A DNA stretch of 64,000 bases from Hibiscus mutabilis (Eukaryota; Streptophyta; Magnoliopsida; Malvales; Malvaceae). Under the pieces are notes generated by a model, which had not been told where the DNA came from, ran no database searches, and saw only the letters and a list, made by a program, of their open reading frames with translations. The stretch lies in assembly GCA_019671005.1 (NCBI GenBank), contig CM033714.1:55475741-55539740 (forward strand), read 5' to 3'. Positions 22,381 through 33,944 of the stretch are shown here, in pieces (positions within the stretch are counted from its first letter, which is position 1; each line of letters starts with the position of its first letter). A program made the translations under genes and the position numbers.

Positions 22381-23174
22381 GTTTGCACATAGGAATTCTT
22401 TTCATCATTGCTATGAACCAAGTTTCCCACTGATCTAGTCTTTAACTTCAAACTATTTATAACTCAATGTGCTGTTCATGATATGACAAGATATGCAAAA
22501 AGGGTAAAAGAGGAAAAGAAAGAAAACAAAAAGAAACATTATTTATAAGATAAACAATAAAACAGAAATAAAAAGAGATAAACGCAAAACGAAATAAGCA
22601 CAAGGCAAACAAATAAAGAAACATACCTAACCACATGAATTCTAGTTCGTTAGGGTTATCCGCTTGGCTCTAACATGGCAGGTTTCCTAGTTTCTCACAA
22701 TGGTTTGGTTCTAATCGAGGATACCCGAACCTATCTCATTATGTACTAGGGCAACAAGAACTCCAATTCTGGCCCATTACAAGATTACGAATTGGTTTCG
22801 GTTTGAGGGAAAACACGACCTATTGACGTGGAGGGCCACTCACGTGTCAAAAGAAGTGGATTTTGAAAGTTAATTACCGACCCGTGGAGGGCTACTCACG
22901 TAGGTATGCAGCATTTCACTCCCACTTAAGGGACGGAGATTAGGTATAGAGCTTGATGAACATGATGCAACAAATGTCAGTGATTCCTTAGAAATTAAAT
23001 AAAAAATTAATATGAAGTCCACCAATTATCAAAGCTTGTGAAATCTTAGAAACATTTTAAAGAAAGGACCAACCTCGTTAAAGTTCATTAAAATTCCTAC
23101 ATTTTCCATCATTTAAAAGTAACAAATATTTTCTCTTGGCCTAACTCTCCTTTTGTTTTTGTAAAAACAAGTTC
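22381..23174 (-). other. E1 leader
   Basis: This is the untranslated region between PBS and upstream ORF of E1. It has an 18-bp direct repeat with one mismatch (GTGGAGGGCCACTCACGT at 22828-22845 and again at 22884-22901, 56 bp apart) and A-rich tracts around 22495-22620. I see no gene. Ogre-type elements commonly have long leaders here. Confidence 0.6.
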
Positions 23175-23194
23175 GGTCCCTAGCGGAGTCACCA
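23175..23194 (-). promoter_or_regulatory. E1 primer-binding site
   Basis: On the minus strand the bases TGGTGACTCCGCTAGGGACC start with TGG and resemble the TGGCGACTCCGCTGGGGA primer site, which I recall as complementary to a tRNA-Arg in Ogre/Tat elements. This fixes the 5' LTR end at about 23195-23205. Confidence 0.7.
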
Positions 23195-24589
23195 AGCTAT
23201 AGCGACCTTTTCTTGAATCCTTTTAAAAATATAATAGGTTCTCGGTTGCTACGGGTTATCCCCAAATAATTCTTTGAAAATTTGGTTTAAAGGGATTTCT
23301 TTTGAAAATTATATTCTTTTGAAAATAAGGAAGACTTGGAGTCGCCCCGACCACTTAGATGAGGTAGGTAGGACACCATAAGAAACCAGAGATTCGTTTT
23401 GAAAGGGTCTAAGAGTTAGTTACGCGTGGGGAAGAATTAGCACCCCCATCACGCCCGAAAATCGGTACCATAATATTTGTTTCTTTTAAAATTGATGGAA
23501 ATCATCAAAATTTGAATTAAATTTAACTTGGCATACTTAGTTGAAAATTGGCTTTAATAGCACGAGCTTTATCAAATCGATGGGTTCAAATTAATCGGAC
23601 ATTTAATTAATAAGGATGACGATACATCAGACCATAGATTAAACCGACATCATATAAGCCTGACTGCCATGTTAATTTATGGTTTGAATCTTGTACGTCA
23701 CCTTTATGCATGATGCAAGCAGTTAAAACATGATGTAATGATTTTGTCAAATTTTAATTCTACCTTGAGTCGATAATAATTAATTCAAATATTTGGTCAA
23801 CATCCTTTGAGCTCAGACTGTTACAACACAAATATCAGAATTAATAGATACCTTACTTTTTGAATTAAATTAATTTATTCAAGATAAAGGGTCACATGAA
23901 TGACAATTAAGGGGTGACAAACAAAAGCTTAAGGATAAACACACAAAAGCCCACTTATGGCCCTAACCTATAAAGGCCCAAGTTATGGAAGATCCAATTA
24001 GTGATCTATTTATTAATTAGGTGAATCTAATATCAACCCTAAATTAATTAGCACCAAAAGACTAAAATAAACCTAACAAATTATGATTTATCTTGTAACA
24101 TGATAATTAATCTGATCGATTTTTAAACTAGTATTCTAATAAGCTAAGAATACTATTTAAAGTAAACCAAATTAATTAATCATGGTTTTAATTTAAATGT
24201 CAATCTAATCTCCATGTCAATTTTATCTTGAAAGTAATTAAGAAATGTCCAACTAGTTTAATGAACTTAACATTTATCCCAATAAGCCAAGGGTAAATTT
24301 AAATTCACTAAACCAATTTGAGCCTTAATCTATCTAAGGCTCTAAAATAAGTCTAAATTAATCTAATTAATTTAAAGATCGTGCCCCTATGAGACGAGCA
24401 CACGATTTTAAATTAATCAAATTAATTTTACCTAATTCTAATTTAGGACTAGTCTAACAAGCCTAAAGCCCTTTAAGCAAAACAAATCCTAGCCCACCTA
24501 AACAAAAGCCACCGTAGGCCCAAAACACCAAAAGGCCCAAAACTAAAAGCCCCATCATATAAAGACCAAATGTACAAACTTTTAGGAAA

Positions 24590-24965
24590 AAAACTTTGGT
24601 TATATGTTATATACTATGTACAAACATGTGTTATATGTTAAAAACTATATTATATATCAAGAAAACTATGTGTATAATATAATATGTATCATCTAAAAAA
24701 GCATATATTTTATTATAACATATATCATATAAAAACATATATTCTAAGAAATATATTATATAAAACATATATCATATATTATATAGAAATTAAGTATTAA
24801 ATATATATAAAAAACTATATGCCATATAAAGTTATATATATTATGTGTTGTAAAGAAGCTATATATTATATGTAAAAACAATATACTATATTATATAAAA
24901 AAGGCTATATATTTTATTCTTTGCAAAATATTATATATTATACACCAAATAAACCTATAAAATAT
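24590..24965. repeat. AT-rich degenerate repeat
   Basis: An almost pure A/T stretch has many irregular copies of words such as ACATATATCATATA and TATATTATATAAAA. It is likely a degenerated microsatellite inside the E1 LTR. Confidence 0.8.
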
Positions 24966-26516
24966 ACCATAGGAAACATATATTATACCACAATCAAATT
25001 AAGCCATACCAAGCATAAATTCACATTAAACAAATTAACATTGAGAAATTAAAAGAAAAATTGAAAATAAAAAGCTAAGAAAGAATAAATATGCATAATA
25101 AAATAGGATTTAAATACTGGAAAAAGGACCAATTTGAATAAAATAGAAATTGGGGTACAAAATTAAAAACACTAAACTGATTAAAAGAGGGACGAGATTA
25201 CAAACTGGTTTAAAATCACAGGGATCTGGTAAGTAGTAACAAAACAAAAAATGGCTTATGGGGGATTTAAAAAACGCGGAGGGATTATTGTTGAGATTAG
25301 GGAGTGCAGAAGGGCTAAACGTGCTATTAAGATGGGATGGAAATCCTTAAACTGCTATTAAACCATTTTTAAAACAAACAATTTATAAAAGGCCTATTGG
25401 AAACCTTTTGGCCATTTGTTTTAAAAAAACTTTATATAACCCCCTTTCCTCTGAACACAAAACCAAAACTACCACCTAAACCCAGATTCTGGTGGCCTGT
25501 CTACCGTATGCAGCCGAGTCAGCCGCCGCTCGCTGACAACCAGTGAACTCAAACTCCCCAGAAAATATCTTTTCGCGATTCAAACCGAAAGCTACCTTCA
25601 GTTTCTTTTTAAACTTGATCCCTTTCCTTTTAAAACCTAAAAACTCGAAACTTAAAATAGGGTTTCCACCTCCCTTTACTATACCGATTCACCCTATTCA
25701 TCCCCAAAGGAAATCAGAGGGCTTATCACCGGTAGAAACAAAGGGGCGAGGAAGCCGAAATGCCGGAGAGGTAAAATTGAAACCCTAACCCTATTTATGC
25801 ATGCAATGCTTAGAAATAAAGAATGAGGATATACCTCAGAAGGCTGTGTTTATATTGCTTGTTCTCTGAAAATTTCCCTTCAAAAATGCTTAGGGTTACA
25901 ACTATTTGGATTTTTTCGTTTATATAGTCGAATTACAATCTCTTATAATTACATGGAAAATTGAATGAATAATGCTATTGGTTGCTGCTATCATTTGTTT
26001 ATATCCGCCTGAAATCTCTGAAATATTTTTGGGATATGCCGCTCCTATTCTGACATTCATTCCTTTGTTTGCATGTGACGAGAGAACAGAGGACCAGTGG
26101 AGAGGGATCGACGTGGTTTGTTCTTCGGCCAATGTGCCGATCTGGACAGCCGTAAGGAATCCGAGAAGGCGTGCATGGGGTCCAAGCGAATAGTGAAGCG
26201 TCATGCACGCGCGTGTGTGCACATCAGATGGTCGCGCGTGGACGCATGGGCAGAGCCGAGGAGTCACGCATGGTTTGCACGTGCCACAGGGATAATTTGA
26301 GCCGTCCGATGTGATCTGGATCCAATAGTGGCTGATGAGGTAGCTGCAATCAAATAGGGCTCATTAGGGTTTTCTGTTTAATGAATGTTTGGCCCAAAAT
26401 GGGCTTGTAAATGTTTATGTAATGGAATATAATGTATATTTATGGGCAAATTTTATTATTATTGGGCTTTTATTTATTAGTTTATAGTTTTTTTGGATTC
26501 TTTTTTTATTTTACTT

Positions 26517-26660
26517 TAGTAATAACGAAAATAACAATAATACTATAATAATTATAGTAATAATGATATGTTCAAAAAATAAATGATGATAATGATAGCA
26601 ATAGGATAATAACAGTAATAATAATAATACTAATGACACTATATAGTAAGGCTATAATCT
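26517..26660. repeat. Degenerate AAT-type microsatellite
   Basis: Repeated AATAAT, ATAATG and ATAACA words form an imperfect trinucleotide repeat inside the presumed E1 LTR. Confidence 0.7.
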
Positions 26661-26924
26661 AATAATATTTTGTTTTTTTAATTTAGCAACTTATAATGTA
26701 AAATAGATGATAATTATAACCATAATAATAATACTGAGATAAAAACAAGACAAGGAAAAGGGATAGATGAGTTATAATGGTAAAGAAAGAAAACAAAGTA
26801 ATCTTTTCACTATCTTTTGAAACCTTGAATGATAATTATATAAAAGGGTAAATATATATAGGCCCTTATTTATTAATAATAGTAGTAAAAAAGCCCTTTA
26901 TTAGTCAAAAAGTAAAGTGGGTCA

Positions 26925-27862
26925 ACCCCGAACAAAATTAGTGATTACACAAAGAACGGGGAACATCTCTCGATGTAATGAACTTCCCATGCAAGTCATC
27001 CTTGAAGTTGAACTCTTTGATTTTTGGGGCATTGACTTCATGGGATCATTCCCATCCTCTAAGGGACAATTGCACATCTTACTTATGGTAGATTATGTGT
27101 CCAGTGGGTGGAAGCCATTGCTACAACCAAGAACGATGCAAATACTGTCCTAAGGTTTTTACACAAGAACATCTTTACTTAGTTTGGAGTCCCTCGAGCC
27201 ATTATTAGTGATGAGGGGAAACACTTCAACAACAAGTTGATTGCCAAGGCGTTGCTTCGCTATGGAGTCCATCATAAGATCGCCACAACATACCATCTGC
27301 AGACTAATGGACAAGCTGAAGTGTCCAACTGAGAAATCAATCAGATCCTTGAGAAGTGGTTAAGACAAACTTTAAAGATTGGTCCCTAGAACTAGATAAA
27401 GCCTTATGGCCTTATCAGACCACATTTAAAGCACTTTTGGGCATGTCACCCTATAGAGTTTTCTATGGCAAGGCATGCCACTTACCGGTTGAGCTTGAGT
27501 ACAAAGCCTTTTGAGCCATTAAGAAGATTAAAATGGATTAACAATTAGCTAGAGTAAGAAGATTGCTTGAGTTGAGCGAGTTAGATGAGCATCGTCTGAA
27601 TGCTTACGAGAATGCCAAGATTTACAAGGAGAAGACTAAAAGATGGCATGATGCTAAATTAATGCCCCAACATTTGGTCGAGGGTCAAATAGTTCTACTC
27701 TATAACTCTCAATTGAAGTTTTTTTCAGGCAAATTGAAATCTCGTGAGTCTGGCCCATTTCGAGTCGTTAAGGTGTATCCACATGGTGCTATGGACATCA
27801 AGGATCTCAAGGATGTCCAAATCTTCAAGGTTAATGGACAACGTTTGAAGGCCTACAAATGA
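26925..27862 (+). pseudogene. Athila-type integrase, C-terminal two thirds, plus strand
   Basis: The plus strand reads QRTGNISRCNELPMQVILEV and ELFDFWGIDFMGSFPSSKGQ, then in shifted frames a GVPRAIISDEG-like block (about 27190-27215), GQAEVSN (about 27310) and the end segment 27563-27862 (LNAYENAKIYKEKTKRWHDA and FKVNGQRLKAYK-stop). These are integrase blocks of the Athila lineage. The three catalytic acids can be traced in shifted frames, but stops and frameshifts separate them. The zinc domain and the RNase H that should precede it are missing. This piece points opposite to the Athila gag-protease-RT to its right. Confidence 0.85.
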
Positions 27863-28130
27863 ACACTGGTTCATCGTGACAAATCTTTGGTCACATTACT
27901 AGATGTCAAGTGCATCTAGATTTACCCTTTTAATTCTATGCACTTTTAATTTCTGCATTCATTTTTATGCATTTTTATTTCCATAAGTTAATTCATTTTC
28001 TTAGGTTTAGGTTTTATTTAATGTTTGTGTGCTTTGGCAGTTATTACAAGAAGAAGACAAAGGGTCGAATGTTCTCCTAGGATTTAAGACAACAAACTCA
28101 TTGAAAATTGGCTAGGACATAAGGTTTGGT
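27863..28130 (+). other. Athila 3' untranslated stretch and inversion boundary
   Basis: AT-rich noncoding sequence follows the integrase stop. Somewhere between about 28075 and 28134 the sequence switches to the minus-strand Athila RT. No terminal repeat or TSD is visible at the switch. Confidence 0.5.
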
Positions 28131-29140
28131 CATTTAATACAAGGAAATTCTAGCTTGCTCAAACAATAGTCTTAAAGGTTTGACGATCTTCAAAATATCC
28201 CGAATGAATCTCTTATAGAACCCTAAATGGCCTAAAAAACTATGGATACCTTTCACATTTGTTGATGGTGGCGGTTTTTCAATTACATCCACTTTGGCTC
28301 TATCAACCTTAATCCCAGCCTTTGAAATTTTGTGGCCCAACACAATCCCTTTAGTGACAATGAAGTGATATTTTCCCAATTTAAAACTAGATTGGTGTCT
28401 TCACATCGCTATAATAATTTCTCCAGATTGTCGACGCAATGGTCAAAATTATTCCCGTACACCAAAAAATCATCCATGAAGATTTCAAGAGAATTGTCAA
28501 TCATATTAGAGAATATTGTCATAATGCACCTTTGAAATGTGCCTGGTGCATTGCAAAGACCGAAAGACATGGGATAGAAGGCAAATGTCCCAAATGAGCA
28601 TGTAAAAGTTGTCTTCTTCTGGTCCTCGGGTGCAATAGCAATTTGTTTGTAGCCAGAATATCTATCCAGAAAGCAATAATACTCTTTGCCTCCAAGTCGA
28701 TCTAACATCTGATTAATGAAAGGAAGAGGGAAATGATCATTTCTTGTAGCTGCATTGAGTTGCATGTAATCCATACAAATACGCCAACCAGTAGGAATGT
28801 AAGTTGGAATCAATTTATTAACATTGTTATGAACTACACTGATGCCACTTTTCTTAGGGACGCAATGGACTGGACTAACACATACACTATTAGAAATTGC
28901 ATAGATAATTCATGCGTCCAACCATTTAAGGATTTCCTTCTTGACTACTTCCTCCATCTTCTCATTCAATCTTCTTTGCGATTCAATGGACTGTTTGATC
29001 TTATCATCTAGCTTGATTTTGTGCATGTATAGAGATGGACTAATTCCCTTGATATTAGCAATTGTCCAGGCAATTGCATGCATGTGCTGCTTAAGAATAT
29101 TTATCAACTTAGTTTCTTGTATTGCGTCCAACATCTTCAA
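28131..29140 (-). pseudogene. Athila-type reverse transcriptase
   Basis: From the right: the N-terminal block HAIAWTIANIKGISPSLYMH (about 29080-29030), then GWRICMDYMQLNAATRNDHF and PFINQMLD. Motif A is YYCFLDRYSGYKQI with Asp at 28664-28666. FGLCNAPGTFQRCIM follows, then the FMDDFLVYG box with Asp codons at 28469-28474. After a stop at about 28409 the thumb region follows as GKYHFIVTKGIVLGHKISKA and FLGHLGFYKRFIRDI (28379-28134). The catalytic residues are intact; stops near 28910 and 28400 break the frame. RNase H, which should follow, is absent because the sequence changes orientation. Confidence 0.88.
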
Positions 29141-30016
29141 GGAATACGTATTTGAGATTAGCTGAAAATGGCTTGAGTTTCAGAGTAGGAGCTTCTTCAA
29201 TAGATGGTTTAAAAGTAGAAATTGATCGGTACACAAGATCCAAAAATTCATCTTGAAATTTATGGTTGACTTCCGTAGTGAGAACTTCCATAATATGGTC
29301 ACAATTTGGGAGATCTTCTTCTACCGTTTTCAGCACAGTATCTTCACCAACGAGTATACCACGATGATGCAGGTCTTCTTGAATAATATGGTCAAGAATA
29401 ATATGGTCGAGAATGTTGATATGATGAAATTCATTGGACTTTCTTCCCATGTTAGCATTGAACATCCCAAAAGTAACTTGGTCATTTTCAACCAGCATTG
29501 TAAGTTCTCCTTCGGTACATCAATGACCGCTTTCCTAGTGTCTAAGAAAGAAAAACCAAAAATGATAGGTACATCCTTGTCAGCCTCACAATCAAGAATA
29601 CTAAAATCTGATGGGAAAACAAACTTGCCTACACGAACAAGCACATCTTTGATTTGACCATTCAGATGAGTCAAAGATCTATCTGCCAATTGTAATGTGG
29701 CTGTAGTGGGCTTCATTTCTCCAATGTCTAACTTTTGGAAAGTAGATAGAGGCATTAAATTGATACTAGCCCCCAAATCACAAAGAGCTTTACTAAAGTA
29801 GTGATTACCAATAGAGCAAGGTATGATAAAGTTGTATAGATCCTTCATCTTTTTTGGTAGAGGGGTAGATATTAAAGCACTGCACTCCTCAGTGAGCGCA
29901 ATGGTTTCCATTGCATTGAGCTTTTTCTTCTTGGACAATATATCCTTCATGAACTTTGCATAATTAGGAATTTGTGTAAAAGCATCAATCAAATGAATTT
30001 GAGAAAGTTGTTGCAA
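29141..30016 (-). pseudogene. Athila-type aspartic protease region
   Basis: This contains a 228-codon open segment. It starts with QIPNYAKFMKDILSKKKKL and MKDLYNFIIPCSIGNHYFSK, then the protease active site KALCDLGASINLMPLS with Asp at 29777-29779. The D-L-G triad, rather than D-S-G or D-T-G, is normal for Athila-lineage proteases. Further blocks are TTATLQLADRSLTHLNGQIK and FILDCEADKDVPIIFGFSFL-like text ending near 29500, then a degenerate linker to RT. The frame changes near 29500. Confidence 0.88.
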
Positions 30017-31062
30017 TGTATCATGAAAGAATTGAAATTGATTGTCCCACTCAATATTCTTAAATCTCTAAGGAAAAGGTCGAGATGGATTATCTGACTA
30101 TGCACCGACATTGGGCATTATGGAGATAACTTCGGTTGTAATATATATAGAACTAGAGTAATAATAGGAGGGATATTACTCGTCTTTCCATCGTTATCTC
30201 CATCTTTTACTGTATGATCATTTACATAGGACTCTCCCCGTTCATGAGTAGATATGAGAACTGGCTGCATCGAGTCAGTGGTCTGTTTGCCACTACAAAG
30301 AGTAATAGCCTTGCAATGCTCCTTACCCTTGTTCACAGGGCTCTAATTGTTGCTAGGTAGTGTGCTCGGCTATCTAGAATTCATGTTAGTAGCTAACTAT
30401 CCCAACTGAGCTTCCAAAGTGCGTATTGATGAAGAGTGTCCTTGCACTATAGCTTCGGTACGAGACAAATGATCACGCATCATCTCTTCAAGAAGAGCAA
30501 ATGGGTTAGATATAGTTGATGGAGCATAATAACTCATCTAAGACTGAGTTTGAGACTCCATATTATGATTGCACACCATACTATGATTGTTGAGACTGTG
30601 AAGCAATATGTTGTAGTTGCATCCGATTCTATTGTGCCTGCAATAGAGTAAGTGGTGTAAAGTGTTACTCCTTGTAATCGAGGTTTCCTTGGTGTACACT
30701 AGAATCCACTTAAAAGGAATTGTTCCTAGATCGAAATACTTCTTGGTGTTGTGTAGGATTAGAGTTACCCCAAGACTGTCGATTAGCTATGCTGTAAGAT
30801 GTACCCATGTTGTTGCCTCTCATGTTGCTGACATAACTAGCATTTTTTGCATGCCGTGGGCAATCCTCAAAACTATGGTTCTCGCCACAAATCTCACAAG
30901 AAAATTAAAGGGTGGTTGTTTTTGAGCTAGCTAGATAGGAGTAACATCACTTGTCCCCTCCATATTCTTGATTTTGTTACCCAGAGTAGAAATTTGAGCC
31001 TTCAGAGAAAAGATATCATCAAGTTCAAACACTCCAGGTGCAGCTTTGCATGATGCAACCTT
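30017..31062 (-). pseudogene. Athila-type gag C-terminal part with zinc knuckle
   Basis: A zinc knuckle CEICGENHSFEDC (CX2CX3HX4C) lies at 30898-30860. Downstream come the serine/arginine-rich stretch and a RTLEAQLGXLA-like block (about 30420-30390), then NKGKEHCKAITLCSGKQT (about 30330-30280), which matches the LGKEHCKALTLRSGK landmark of Athila gag-pol. Many stops break the reading. This links the capsid region on the right with the protease on the left. Confidence 0.8.
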
Positions 31063-31850
31063 TTATATAGGATATTGTGAATCATTTTTAGCAAATTGCT
31101 CTATTACACCAATAGCAACATTGTAGGTGCAATCAAGTAATGGACCATTAGATGACCCGTCGACAAGATGTCTTATGGCGGCATTCAACACGTTGTAGTA
31201 AATTTCAATTTGAGTTTCCTGTTGAATGTCGTGGTTGGGACATCGACACAACAAAGATTTATATCTTTCCCATGTAGTGTGAAGAGTCTCATCATCTAAC
31301 TGATAGTAAGCTATAATGTCATTCCTTAGGTGCGAGTTTATTATCGGTACATTAAAGCACAAAACAAATTATGTTGAGAGAAAATTCCATGATGTAATAG
31401 AGTTGGTAGGTAATCCTCAGAACCATGTGCGAGCTGTACCCTGCAAAGAAGAGGGAAACAATTGCATCCTTAAGGCATCATTAGGAACGCCTTGCTGACT
31501 AAATGAAGCACAAATTAAAAGAAAAGATTGAAGATGCTCTCGAGTGTCTTCAGTGATAGCCCTGCATACTGCTCATTGGAGTTGAACATTTGGAACATAA
31601 CCGGCTTCAACTTAAAATTTCCAGCCTGAATAAGAGGTCTAATAATTCCCGGTTGCAAATCATCCAACTAGGGAACAACAACCTCGTGGATTGTTCTGTT
31701 CTGGGTTGGTGGGTGCAGTGGTGGGTTTTCTTGAGCATGAGGAATTCCCTCATTGTTGTTAGGTTGACTGGGCATCCTACTATGTTCTCTAATTTTTCTT
31801 CAAAAAGTTCTCTCAATTTCTAGGTATGGTACGAAGAGTTGTGTGGTAAC
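31063..31850 (-). pseudogene. Athila-type gag capsid region
   Basis: Reading leftward from about 31640: RPLIQAGNFKLKPVMFQMFN-like text, then a frame change, then LRNDIIAYYQLDDETLHTTW and ERYKSLLCRCPNHDIQQETQ (31320-31200), and NAAIRHLVDGSSNGPLLDC (about 31180-31120). This is the retrotransposon-gag capsid core of Athila elements, in which E-x-L-x-x-x-W-E-R-y-K-x-L-L is a landmark. Stops or frameshifts occur near 31365, 31480 and 31600. Confidence 0.82.
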
Positions 31851-31985
31851 ACTTCTGGTCATACAACACCCACAAAAGGTAATGAAAGGAAAAGGAAAAA
31901 CAAAAAGAAAGCTATTAGAAACAACAACTAACATAAATAAAGAAAATAGAATTGTATGAAGAAACATAAGGACATAATAATGCCA
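31851..31985 (-). other. Athila leader
   Basis: This is the short noncoding stretch between gag and primer-binding site of the minus-strand Athila piece. No other feature is seen. Confidence 0.5.
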
Positions 31986-32003
31986 TCCCCAGCAACGACA
32001 ACA
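31986..32003 (-). promoter_or_regulatory. Athila primer-binding site, degenerate
   Basis: On the minus strand TGTTGTCGTTGCTGGGGA resembles the TGGCGCCGTTGCCGGGGA primer site used by Athila elements. Most differences are C-to-T or G-to-A changes. It marks the 5' LTR boundary at about 32010. Confidence 0.75.
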
Positions 32004-33274
32004 AAATTTGACCAGTGTGAAAACATTACACTATTTGTGCAAGCTACACTAAGATGTAAAAATAGAAACAAGGAAATATTGTTTGAATATCGATTCCACG
32101 AGGATGGTGTATTAAGCTTATACTTATGTAACAACAATCAATACTGTAAGAGTAATAATTGTGGATGCAAAGATGGTTGCAATAAAAAGATAAAAAGGTG
32201 AATAAATGATTAATTATGGTAGCAATAATAAAGTTAATAAAAGATAGAGAAATATGAGAATAAAGCCTGGATCTCTTTGGTTCAGCTCAACAGAAAGATC
32301 AAGTACACTTCGAGGGAAAATGATGGTTCAATGAGGTGGTCAGCTTGAGTATTAGCCTCCATTTAACCTTTAACCTTTGACTCAAGGATGTAGATCGGCT
32401 TCAACTTTCATCGTAAGTAGAGACAAAGACCTTTGAACAAGTGGATCAACTTTCGTTGCATCTAATCAACTTTCATTATAAAACTTGTCAATTTGACTTG
32501 TCACTGCATCCGTTAATGTCAGTGGCTAGTTCAACACTCTCATGCAAAGCATAAATAAGAATCCAACAATTAAAGCTTAAGAAAAATCTAACAAAAATAT
32601 ATATTAAACTGAAGAAATAGTTTCAACAAGTTCATGAAGCTCTAGAAAATTTAACCATCGTTAAGTTGAGCACAAAATAAAAAATAAATCTCCAAAAACA
32701 TCAAAATAAAGAAGTGTTTTAAGAAGATAACAATGTATTTCCTTAATTTAGCACTTGATTCTTCTTTCCTCGGATAAATCTGCTTCACTTTACCTCGGAT
32801 CTCTAGAAATAAGCTTAAGCCGCCATAGAAGGAGGGAGAAAGCTTAGAGGTTGAAGATGATATGAAAAAATAGGAAAAACGTGTCTCTCTCTCTCTTGTC
32901 CCAACTAGTCATTTTATAGACAACCCAAGGAAGGACACCTATCTTGCAGGTTAATTACATGCCCAGAGCCGTACAAAATTTGTTGTAACAAACTAGACAA
33001 CTTGCAGAGTCATCCTTATCCTTAAGCTAACTGACAACTGGAAGATTTAGTGTCGAACTGGCTATAGTGGTGAAAACTTCCTATATAGGGAAATTAGAAA
33101 TATAGTGATAACGAGGCAAAAAAGGTAGAAATTTACAAAACATGAGCCACTAAAACTAAGTTAGAAAAATATAGAAATAGATATGAAAATACAAAAATAG
33201 ATGCGATGGACACAAATGTGGGGACAATTAGACCTATAAAATAAGGGAAAATAAATGCCCTTTAAAGAGATATC
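32004..33274 (-). repeat. Athila 5' LTR (outer end uncertain)
   Basis: This noncoding sequence lies directly upstream of the Athila PBS on the minus strand. A TATA-like box (TCTATAAAAT on minus, 32920-32911) and a CT-rich tract (32884-32896) fit an LTR promoter region. The outer end is not defined, because no matching second LTR or TSD is visible in the window. Confidence 0.55.
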
Positions 33275-33484
33275 AATGTGCATGATGCTAGAGGAACGCT
33301 GGAGCGAATGAGTAGCGGATCTCATGGATGGAGTTGACGAGGCATAAGGAGTTGGAGACGAATCTAATTTGACCCACTTAGACTTTATCCTAGAAAAGAA
33401 ACGTTAAAAGATAGTAGGAAATCAATGGCACTCTTTAATAAGGTTGCACGCGCTTTAGGGTTATGAAACCCTAGTTTCATGGTC

Positions 33485-33491
33485 TATATAA
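33485..33491 (+). promoter_or_regulatory. TATA box of R-LTR copy 1
   Basis: TATATAA is followed by GGAAGACTTGGAC. The same block occurs at 60160-60166 in the second R-LTR copy, which supports a real promoter element. Confidence 0.6.
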
Positions 33492-33939
33492 GGAAGACTT
33501 GGACGACAATTCAAGGGAGCCAAATTTTAGACATCAGTCTTAGTCTTTGGCTTGCGGAGAACCACCAGAGCCAAAGCTAGAGAGCTCTCCCCATGAAAGA
33601 CGCCACCAAGAGAGGCTGACGGAGTAGGAAACCTGCAACAACAGTTGGACATCACGGAGAAAGATCGTCGAGGACGCTTGACCTGTTTCTATCCCTTTCT
33701 TGATAAACTGTCATACTTTTATTATTTTATTATGGATGTTTTAGGCTAGGCATGAGCTAAATACTTTAGTTGTGTTTATTGCTTCCCTGGATTTTAAGTT
33801 TTGATTATTTTATTTTAATGCTATAGTTTGTTTCCCTTTATCTATTTTGTTTATCGTTCTTCATGCGTAGTTATTGTAAGAGTTGTCGAGAGAGGCCTTT
33901 TAACTATAGATTTGTGGCTTAATATCGAGAGAGTTAAGT

Positions 33940-33944
33940 TAAAC
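33940..33944. repeat. E4 target-site duplication, left copy (TAAAC)
   Basis: TAAAC precedes the first TG of the E4 5' LTR and recurs at 56839-56843 after the end of its 3' LTR. Confidence 0.93.

Larger units (their letters stand above)
1..26924 (-). mobile_element. E1: Tat/Ogre-type Ty3/gypsy retrotransposon, decayed, split by E2
   Basis: Read on the minus strand, this block gives 5' LTR, PBS, leader, an extra ORF, gag, protease, G-patch, RT, RNase H, second RNase H and integrase. That order, with an upstream ORF and an additional RNase H after the RT-linked one, is characteristic of the Tat/Ogre/Retand group of non-chromoviral gypsy elements. The element is interrupted at 9806/22167 by E2, and its upstream ORF reads across the insertion once E2 is removed. 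All coding parts carry stops and frameshifts. The 3' LTR is not seen and probably lies left of the window. The right limit at 26924 is a guess: a CA dinucleotide there would be the start of the LTR on the minus strand, next to Athila integrase sequence. Confidence 0.8.
23195..26924 (-). repeat. E1 5' LTR (right limit uncertain)
   Basis: The part near the PBS contains the blocks GGAGTCGCCCCGACCACTTA (plus-strand reading, 23340-23359) and TTACGCGTGGGGAAGAATTAG (split, about 23420-23440), followed by CACCCCCATCACGCCCGAAA, which I recall as typical of Ogre-type LTRs in eudicots. The rest is AT-rich noncoding sequence with no recognisable gene. It includes a TATA-rich patch, a GC-rich patch at 26100-26290 and degenerate AAT repeats. 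Short open frames at 25543-25788 and 25920-26300 have no recognisable domains. The right end is placed at 26924 only because Athila integrase begins just beyond it. Confidence 0.55.
33275..33944 (+). repeat. R-LTR copy 1, left part (old LTR hit by E4)
   Basis: This stretch aligns with 59986-61425 (minus the hAT MITE). Shared landmarks include GTGCATG at the left, GGGTTATGAAACCCTAG / GGGTTATAAAACCCTAG, the TATATAAGGAAGACTTGGAC promoter block and TTATGGATGTTTTAGGCT. A TATA box at 33485-33491 is conserved in both copies. It stops abruptly at the E4 insertion (TSD 33940-33944) and resumes at 56844. I interpret it as the 5' LTR of an old, mostly deleted copia element. Confidence 0.7.

Noticed and set aside
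25543..25788. Open frame MNSNSPENIF... as a host gene
   Set aside because: It is a proline/lysine-rich chance frame in the presumed E1 LTR with no domain and no neighbouring exons.
25920..26300. GC-rich patch with overlapping frames on both strands as a CpG-island gene
   Set aside because: Several frames overlap, as expected from GC-rich DNA; the stretch sits in the E1 LTR and shows no conserved motif.
28131..31850. Endogenous pararetrovirus
   Set aside because: Protease, RT and gag blocks match Athila retrotransposons, with an adjoining LTR and PBS; no movement protein or coat protein block of a pararetrovirus is present.
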